From G963664585 sp963664585 (GTDB lineage Bacteria > Bacillota > Clostridia > Oscillospirales > Ruminococcaceae), in the NCBI GenBank assembly GCA_963664585.2, contig CAXXEO010000021.1, positions 124,001 through 188,000 on the forward strand: a stretch of 64,000 nucleotides of DNA, in the 5' to 3' direction. The notes under the pieces were generated by a model. That model saw only the letters and a program-made list of their open reading frames with translations, was not told where the DNA came from and did not search any database. Position 1 is the first letter of the stretch. Every line of letters starts with the position of its first letter. Below, piece by piece: positions 58,743 through 64,000 of this stretch. The position numbers and the translations under genes are program-made.

Positions 58743-59309
58743 CTAGTTGCTTTGCAAAAAAATATCCCGGTTGTTTAGTATATAATTTACCCCCGATATC
58801 ACGGTTAAAAAAACTGTAATCCCCATCAGCACAATATCGAATATGCCGCCCAATCTGGTCGGAGACATAATGCCCATCGAAATCGCCCAATGAAATAAAA
58901 GCAGATAGATGATCCAAACCATCTGCGACACCGTCTTGTATTTTCCCCATCGGTCTGCGGCGATCACACGTCCACCACCAGCCGCCACAAGACGTATGGA
59001 GGTGACGATAAATTCTCTCGATATAATGATAATCACCGCGAGCGCCGGGACATATCGCAGTTCCACCAGAGCCACAAGCGCAGCGTTAACCAAAAGCTTG
59101 TCCGCCAAGGGGTCCATCAGCTTGCCAAAATCGGTCACCATATTATATTTTCTTGAAATATATCCATCCAGAAAGTCGGTAAAAGAGGCTGCCAGAAAGA
59201 CTGCCGCTGCTAGCAGAAGGCCATGAGGAATCGCTTGGCAAAGGAGAAAAAACAGAAATACCGGTACCATGAAAACGCGCAGCAGTGTTAGCTTGTTTGG
59301 CAGGTTCAT
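58743..59309 (-). CDS. pgsA: CDP-diacylglycerol-glycerol-3-phosphate 3-phosphatidyltransferase
   Basis: 188 residues with four or more membrane helices. The CDP-alcohol transferase motif D-G-x2-A-R-x8-G-x3-D-x3-D appears as 'FTDFLDGYISRKYNMVTDFGKLMDPLADKLL' (the A-R pair replaced by I-S-R). It makes phosphatidylglycerol phosphate. It overlaps rimO by four bases; last gene of recA-recX-rimO-pgsA. Confidence 0.94.
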   Translation of the reverse strand: MNLPNKLTLLRVFMVPVFLFFLLCQAIPHGLLLAAAVFLAASFTDFLDGYISRKYNMVTDFGKLMDPLADKLLVNAALVALVELRYVPALAVIIIISREFIVTSIRLVAAGGGRVIAADRWGKYKTVSQMVWIIYLLLFHWAISMGIMSPTRLGGIFDIVLMGITVFLTVISGVNYILNNRDIFLQSN

Positions 59310-60649
59310 TCATCTGCCTCCTCTTCTGTACGGACACCCAGAAGGTCATAACCATCTGAGCCTTCTATCCGCACTTGGCAAAAATCCCCGGCAGAAAGGG
59401 TGTCATTACTTTCAAAGTACACACGGGTATCAATGTCAGGCGCATCCATAGTGCTGCGCCCTGCGTACATGCCTCTTTCGCCGTCAAAGCCCTCACAAAG
59501 GATGTTAAGCACGCGACCTTTGAGACTCTCCGCAAAACTTTGGGCAATCCCCATCTGGAGTTCCATCAAAAGGTCGGCGCGCTTTCTTTTGATTTCATCT
59601 TCCACCTGGTTTTCCATGACGGCGGCCGGTGTCGAGTCCTCGGGGGAATAGGCAAAGCAGCCCATACGCTCAAAGGCAGTTTCACGTACGAAGTCACAAA
59701 GCTCCTCAAATTCAGCCTCACCCTCACCGGGAAGTCCGGCAATAAAGGTGGTCCGGATCACTACGCCGGGTATTTCACGGCGCAACTTCTGAAGAAGCCC
59801 CGTGATCAGAGCCTTATCCCCGCGTCGGCGCATGCTTTTCAAAATATCGTTATTGATGTGTTGCAGAGGCAGATCGATATATTTGACGATCTTGGGCTCA
59901 CTCGCAATCGTCTTAATCAGTTCGTCGGTAACGCGGTCAGGGTAGCAGTACAGAATACGCACCCACCGCACCCCCTCCACACGGCAGGCCTGCCGCAGCA
60001 GTTCCGGCAGCATTAGTTTCCCATACAGATCTTGGCCATAACGGGTCGTATCCTGCGCGACAATATTCATCTCAACCACCCCACGGGCGGCAAGGCGCTC
60101 GATTTCCGCAATGATATCCTCAAGCCTACGGCTTCGAAAGTCCCCGCGTATGTCAGGTATGGCGCAATAGGAGCAGCGGTTATCGCACCCCTCGGCAATC
60201 TTGATATAGGCAAAATAAGGGTCATTAATGAGCGTTCTCTCCCCTTCAAGGGACAGGTCTGTCTTTGCAGCAAAGGAGACCACCCGCTCTCCCTCTAGGG
60301 CTTTTTGGATGGCCGCGCCAATATCGCCGTTGCAGCCGATCCCCAACACCACGTCGACCTCGGGCATCTCATCGGCCAACTCCTGGCGATAGCGCTCGGC
60401 CAGACAACCGGTAACCGCGACGACCTTCAGCCTGCCCTCTCCCTTTTTCGCAGCGAATTCCAATATATTTTCAATGGACTCACGCTTGGCGTCCTCGATA
60501 AAACCACAGGTGTTGATGATGATAGCGTCGCACTCGTCCGGATCAACACATAGAGAAAAGCCGTCCTTCATCATAGCGGACAGCATCATTTCGGCGTCAA
60601 CCTGATTTTTCGAGCAGCCCAGGGAAACCATTCCAACATTGATTTTCAT
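59306..60649 (-). CDS. rimO: ribosomal protein S12 methylthiotransferase
   Basis: 447 residues. The N-terminal UPF0004 domain has Cys at 'VSLGCSKNQVDAEMML', 'NTCGFIEDAKRESI' and 'TGCLAERY'. The radical SAM cluster is 'EGCDNRCSYCAIPDIRGDFRSR', and a C-terminal TRAM domain is present. It methylthiolates Asp 88 of S12. It overlaps recX and pgsA by four bases each. Confidence 0.96.
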   Translation of the reverse strand: MKINVGMVSLGCSKNQVDAEMMLSAMMKDGFSLCVDPDECDAIIINTCGFIEDAKRESIENILEFAAKKGEGRLKVVAVTGCLAERYRQELADEMPEVDVVLGIGCNGDIGAAIQKALEGERVVSFAAKTDLSLEGERTLINDPYFAYIKIAEGCDNRCSYCAIPDIRGDFRSRRLEDIIAEIERLAARGVVEMNIVAQDTTRYGQDLYGKLMLPELLRQACRVEGVRWVRILYCYPDRVTDELIKTIASEPKIVKYIDLPLQHINNDILKSMRRRGDKALITGLLQKLRREIPGVVIRTTFIAGLPGEGEAEFEELCDFVRETAFERMGCFAYSPEDSTPAAVMENQVEDEIKRKRADLLMELQMGIAQSFAESLKGRVLNILCEGFDGERGMYAGRSTMDAPDIDTRVYFESNDTLSAGDFCQVRIEGSDGYDLLGVRTEEEADE

Positions 60650-61278
60650 GAATCTATATCCTCTTCCTGTTCTTCCAGCAGGGTCATCCCGATGGCCTGC
60701 CTGATCTCGCTATAGCTGTAACCCAGCCTCAAAAGAGCATTTTGCGCTCTGTTTTTATATTTTTCCTCAGAAATATGTCCCGCATACTTGCGTTTTATAT
60801 AGCAGCAGGCGCGACCGGCATTCTCATCACAGTCGAACTGTTCCAGAGCCTCTTCAACCTGTGCGGAAGAGATACCCTTCTCTCTGAGTTCACGCCCAAT
60901 CCCCGCCGGTGCATAATACTTCAAGTTATACATGTCCCTTGAACATCGCATGGCATAGTCGCCGTCGTCGATCAAACCAAGCTCTTCCATACGTCCAACC
61001 GCCTGAGAGGCTGCTTGCTCGTCCGTGCCTGAAAGAAGCTTCTGATACAGCTGACGTCCGGTATAGCTTCGCTGGGCGGTCAGGCGCAATGCCTTGTCCC
61101 TGGCAATGCGCTGATTAGAGCGCTGCCAAAGATCCTCTAACTGTTCTTGGGTCACAAGGCTGTCCGTCCCCAACCCGGAAAGCGCATAAACGTCCTCATG
61201 GATGGAAAAGAGAAAGTTACCATCCACATGCAAGGCGTAAAGCCCTCGCTTGGTGCGGGATATGCCGGTAATCAACAT
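60646..61278 (-). CDS. recX: regulatory protein RecX
   Basis: 210 residues built from three-helix repeats ('ALRLTAQRSYTGRQLYQKLL', 'ELGLIDDGDYAMRCSRDMYNLKYYAPAGIGRELREKGI', 'LLRLGYSYSEIRQAI'). It inhibits RecA filament extension. Its start overlaps the recA stop by one base (TAATG), so translation is coupled. Confidence 0.93.
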   Translation of the reverse strand: MLITGISRTKRGLYALHVDGNFLFSIHEDVYALSGLGTDSLVTQEQLEDLWQRSNQRIARDKALRLTAQRSYTGRQLYQKLLSGTDEQAASQAVGRMEELGLIDDGDYAMRCSRDMYNLKYYAPAGIGRELREKGISSAQVEEALEQFDCDENAGRACCYIKRKYAGHISEEKYKNRAQNALLRLGYSYSEIRQAIGMTLLEEQEEDIDS

Positions 61279-62339
61279 TATTTTTCTTCATCTACCTCTA
61301 TATCCACATTGGCTGTTTTGCCCAGAGCACGCTTGGGCGACTTTTCACTGACAGTCAGCTTCGTAGCGTTCTGGCGGATGAGAGCAGCCAGCTCCGCCAT
61401 CAACTCGGGGTTTTCTTTTAAATACTCTTTGGAATTGTCGCGACCCTGTCCCAGGCGATTTTCTTTATAGTTGAACCACGATCCGCTTTTCTGGATGATG
61501 TCAAGCTTAGCGGCCATATCCAGAATTTCGCCCTCTTTAGAGATACCTTTACCGTACATAATATCAAATTCCGCCTCTTTAAAGGGAGGCGCTACTTTGT
61601 TTTTCACAACCTTGACCTTCGTACGGTTTCCAATGCTTTCGCCTCCGGCTTTGAGCTGCTCGATGCGACGCACGTCAAGACGTACCGAAGCATAAAACTT
61701 CAAAGCGCGGCCGCCGGGGGTGGTTTCAGGATTACCATAGCTGATACCGATCTTGTCACGCAGCTGGTTAATAAAGATGGCAATGCAGTTGGACTTTGAA
61801 ATGGCGCCTGTCAGCTTTCTGAGAGCTTGTGACATCAGGCGGGCCTGAAGACCAACATGTGCATCACCCATTTCACCTTCAATTTCGGCACGGGTGACCA
61901 TTGCTGCTACCGAGTCTATCACGACCACATCAACAGCACCGGAACGTACAAGCGCCTCGGCAATTTCCAGTGCCTGCTCGCCAGTGTCGGGCTGTGAAAC
62001 CAAAAGTGAGTCGATATCCACGCCCAAAGCCGACGCATAGACCGGATCAAGCGCGTGCTCAACATCGATAAAGACAGCGTCGCCGCCCAGTTTCTGGGCC
62101 TCGGCAACGATATGGAGAGCCACGGTTGTCTTGCCGGAGCTTTCAGGGCCAAAGATCTCAACAATACGGCCCTTGGGCACCCCGCCAATACCCAGTGCTA
62201 AATCAAGCGCAATCGAGCCGGTGGGAATAGCCTCAACGGTGAGAGAAGAATTTTGCCCCAGCCTCATGATGGCTCCCTTGCCGAACTGCTTTTCTATCTG
62301 GGCTAGAGCCGTTTCAAGTGCCTTTTGTTTATCAGACAT
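61278..62339 (-). CDS. recA: recombinase RecA
   Basis: 353 residues. Walker A 'IFGPESSGKTTVALHIVAEA', 'FIDVEHALDPVYASALGVDID', Walker B 'VDVVVIDSVAAMVTRAEIEGE', and the DNA loops 'LMSQALRKLTGAISKSNCIAIFINQLRDKIG' are complete. First gene of the recA-recX-rimO-pgsA unit. No clear Gram-positive SOS box (GAAC-N4-GTTC) was seen upstream. Confidence 0.98.
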   Translation of the reverse strand: MSDKQKALETALAQIEKQFGKGAIMRLGQNSSLTVEAIPTGSIALDLALGIGGVPKGRIVEIFGPESSGKTTVALHIVAEAQKLGGDAVFIDVEHALDPVYASALGVDIDSLLVSQPDTGEQALEIAEALVRSGAVDVVVIDSVAAMVTRAEIEGEMGDAHVGLQARLMSQALRKLTGAISKSNCIAIFINQLRDKIGISYGNPETTPGGRALKFYASVRLDVRRIEQLKAGGESIGNRTKVKVVKNKVAPPFKEAEFDIMYGKGISKEGEILDMAAKLDIIQKSGSWFNYKENRLGQGRDNSKEYLKENPELMAELAALIRQNATKLTVSEKSPKRALGKTANVDIEVDEEK

Positions 62340-62732
62340 TGTAAGCCGCCATTTCTCCAGCGAAAAATAGTATTTGTGTTCCTATCATCTGTCGCTGGAG
62401 AGATAATAGGCGGTTTGCGAGCGGTTAACAATCGCCCTATCAATTATCCTGCCAAAATTATTGCGATAGTGCAAATAAAGAGAATTTTCAAGCTCTGTCT
62501 TACCCGCCTGTGACAAGAAAGACAGATAGAACGAAGTCTCATTTATTAGGGAAATCACAATAAGCTTGTACGGATGTAAGCGAATGGGGCATTTCAGTAA
62601 AATCGAAGGTATGTTTTTGTTTGTGGTCGTAACGGCCCTCTGGGAGCTGTACCGCAAAAAGAATCAAACGCCTGTGTTTCGTCAGGAAACGGATCATGCT
62701 AAGTTTTAACATAAGCATCTTTTGTGCTACTG
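62340..62732. other. recA upstream region
   Basis: No gene. A weak palindrome (CTGTCTTACCCGCC with GACAAGAAAGACAG) lies near 62497-62528 and belongs loosely to the short-palindrome set. Confidence 0.4.
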
Positions 62733-62838
62733 TATAGCCAATTAACTTAAAAACTGGCTATAGTTAAAACACCATTTTCTTCCCCCGCCTTCGGCGGGGG
62801 AAGAAATCACAAGCTTGTTTTCAAGTTAATCAACTGTA
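62733..62838 (-). mobile_element. 106-bp palindromic MITE, copy 11 (reverse)
   Basis: Full length; the last repeat reads CTGTA instead of CTATA. Confidence 0.92.
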
Positions 62839-62924
62839 TGACAATTATATCCTAATCAATGTGTAAAATCAACCGATCAGAGCACATTTGTGAACATATA
62901 TTCTTTTTTTATTTATAGCCAATT

Positions 62925-63976
62925 GCTACATTGTCAAGCCAAATGCGACAGTTCGAGTAGAAAGAGCTGGGAAGGTGTATTCCAATTAAGACATTTTCGG
63001 GGTCTATTGTTTATAAGCAGAAGAGAAGAAGACAGGTTTTGATGAGAAACAGTGGACAGAACAGTACCTTTCGGAAAGAACTCTCTGAGCAAACCGTTAC
63101 CGTACTCATTGCTTCCTCTCTGATGCGGACAATATGGATCAGCGAAATAAAGAGTTAAGCCTAGATCTTTCTGGATTACATCATAACAGGCAAATTCACC
63201 GCCACGATCTGTTGTTGCTGTTTTGAATGTGCCTTGTGGCAATAAAGTGTGCAGGTGCTTGATTGCAGCTTCCATGGAAGCTGCCGTTCGATCAGGAATG
63301 GGAACGGCTGTATAGAACCTTGTTTTTCGTTCCACAAAGGTGGCCAAGCAACCACCGGAACCCCTAGAGGAAACCACCGTATCAAGTTCCCAATGCCCAA
63401 ATGTTTCTCTGGTATATACCTCATTGGGTCTCTTGCGGATAGAAGTACCACGAGCATAATGCGCAAGATTTTTACAGCATCTCTTTTTTCCATTACGGCG
63501 CAGCACATCTGCGGTAAGTCCGTTCAGTCGTCCGGCATAAAGCCAGTTGTATATTGTTTTAAAGCTCAGTTGGCTTGAAGTAACGGTATGTGATATTTGT
63601 TCTGGCGACCAGGTCTCTTTCAGCTTTTCTGCCACAGCTGCGCACAACTCCTCGTTCCATTTCCCTTGAGGTTTGCTGTTGTGCCGTTTCTTCTGGTAAT
63701 CCAGTTGTGCTTCTTCTGCGTTATACGCTCGGGCACCGTAAAAACGTTTCAATTCTCTAGCGATACTGCTGTGGTGACATCCCAGACGTGATGCGATTTT
63801 CCGGGTCGTATATCCGATTTGACGGAGTTCCTCTATCTTTCCTCGTTCGAATGTTGTAAAATGGTGGTGGCTCATGGCTGCCTCCTTGTGTGAATGTTGT
63901 TGTTGCAAACTCTATTCTACACGTTTTGGCTGCCTTGGGCTATCTTTTTCTGTCGCATTTCATTTTACAATGTAGC
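62925..63976 (-). mobile_element. complete IS30-family insertion sequence
   Basis: 1052 bp with 27-base inverted ends (GCTACATTGT is identical on both sides and AAATGCGACAG on the inner part; four mismatches between). AATT is duplicated on each side (62921-62924 and 63977-63980). One transposase gene fills it. Confidence 0.92.
62934..63875 (-). CDS. IS30-family transposase
   Basis: 313 residues from ATG 63875 (AAGGAGG upstream). The N-terminal helix-turn-helix is 'FTTFERGKIEELRQIGYTTRKIASRLGCHHSSIARELKRF'. The DDE catalytic core has Asp in 'GHWELDTVVSSRG', Asp in 'TATTDRGGEFA' and Glu in 'GSNEYGNGLLREFFPKGT'. It is complete and probably active. Its stop lies inside the left inverted repeat. 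Confidence 0.95.
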   Translation of the reverse strand: MSHHHFTTFERGKIEELRQIGYTTRKIASRLGCHHSSIARELKRFYGARAYNAEEAQLDYQKKRHNSKPQGKWNEELCAAVAEKLKETWSPEQISHTVTSSQLSFKTIYNWLYAGRLNGLTADVLRRNGKKRCCKNLAHYARGTSIRKRPNEVYTRETFGHWELDTVVSSRGSGGCLATFVERKTRFYTAVPIPDRTAASMEAAIKHLHTLLPQGTFKTATTDRGGEFACYDVIQKDLGLTLYFADPYCPHQRGSNEYGNGLLREFFPKGTVLSTVSHQNLSSSLLLINNRPRKCLNWNTPSQLFLLELSHLA

Positions 63977-64000
63977 AATTAACTTAAAAACTGGCTATAG

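Larger units (their letters stand above)
62914..64000 (-). mobile_element. 106-bp palindromic MITE, copy 12, split by the IS30 element and cut by the window edge
   Basis: TATAGCCAATT at 62914-62924 continues as AATTAACTTAAAAACTGGCT from 63977 once the insertion is removed; the rest lies beyond 64,000. Confidence 0.9.

Noticed and set aside
62340..62440. LexA/SOS box before recA
   Set aside because: No GAAC-N4-GTTC-like site was found; GAACACAAATAC is too weak.
62385..62657. 90-codon minus-strand frame upstream of recA
   Set aside because: No ribosome site and no recognisable sequence; it covers a degenerate palindrome.

Overview
The window is from a spore-forming, low-to-moderate GC Firmicute of the class Clostridia, probably an Oscillospirales/Ruminococcaceae-like bacterium. 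The evidence is the spoIIAA-spoIIAB-sigF operon, spoIIR, a T-box riboswitch, ylxM-ffh-rpsP-khpA-rimM-trmD synteny and strong AGGAGG-type ribosome binding sites. The species cannot be named from the sequence alone.

Region 1 (about 1-20,120) is AT-rich and is the right part of an integrated temperate phage or phage-like element. Nearly all genes are on the minus strand. A tyrosine integrase lies directly behind the 3' end of guaA, a well-known integration site. Leftward from it come a cargo block of zinc-ribbon proteins, an XRE regulator with its promoter and operators, several unknown small genes, a ParB-like protein fused to a C-terminal J-domain next to the wreck of a second parB, an SF2 helicase (split by two single-base shifts), a 1056-residue protein with the signatures of single-chain YonO/QDE-1-type RNA polymerases, a second XRE repressor, and the packaging genes HNH - small terminase - large terminase - portal. 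The portal runs off the left edge.

Region 2 (20,124-47,800) is the host core: guaA, a secreted S-layer-homology protein, valS, folC, the sigma-F operon, spoIIR, ispE, an aminotransferase with its Lrp regulator, tmcAL, ackA, coaD, rsmD, uvrC, HPr, and the signal recognition/ribosome maturation operon.

Region 3 (48,000-53,100) is more AT-rich and accessory in character: a kinase-like phosphotransferase, two methyltransferases, a TauE-type exporter and a phosphodiesterase-like protein. Region 4 (53,200-62,340) returns to core genes: ribosomal protein L25/Ctc, four tRNAs, mtnN, a tRNA-Cys T-box with cysE and cysS (cysS carries five homopolymer indels), and pgsA-rimO-recX-recA. An intact IS30-family element ends the window.

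From 27.5 kb on, the host part is dotted with at least twelve copies of one about 106-bp palindromic element with TATA-type ends. It looks like a non-autonomous transposon (MITE). One copy supplies the end of ispE, one sits between the Cys T-box and cysE, and one is itself split by the IS30 element. A looser set of perfect short palindromes shares the same GC-rich core. No CRISPR array was seen.
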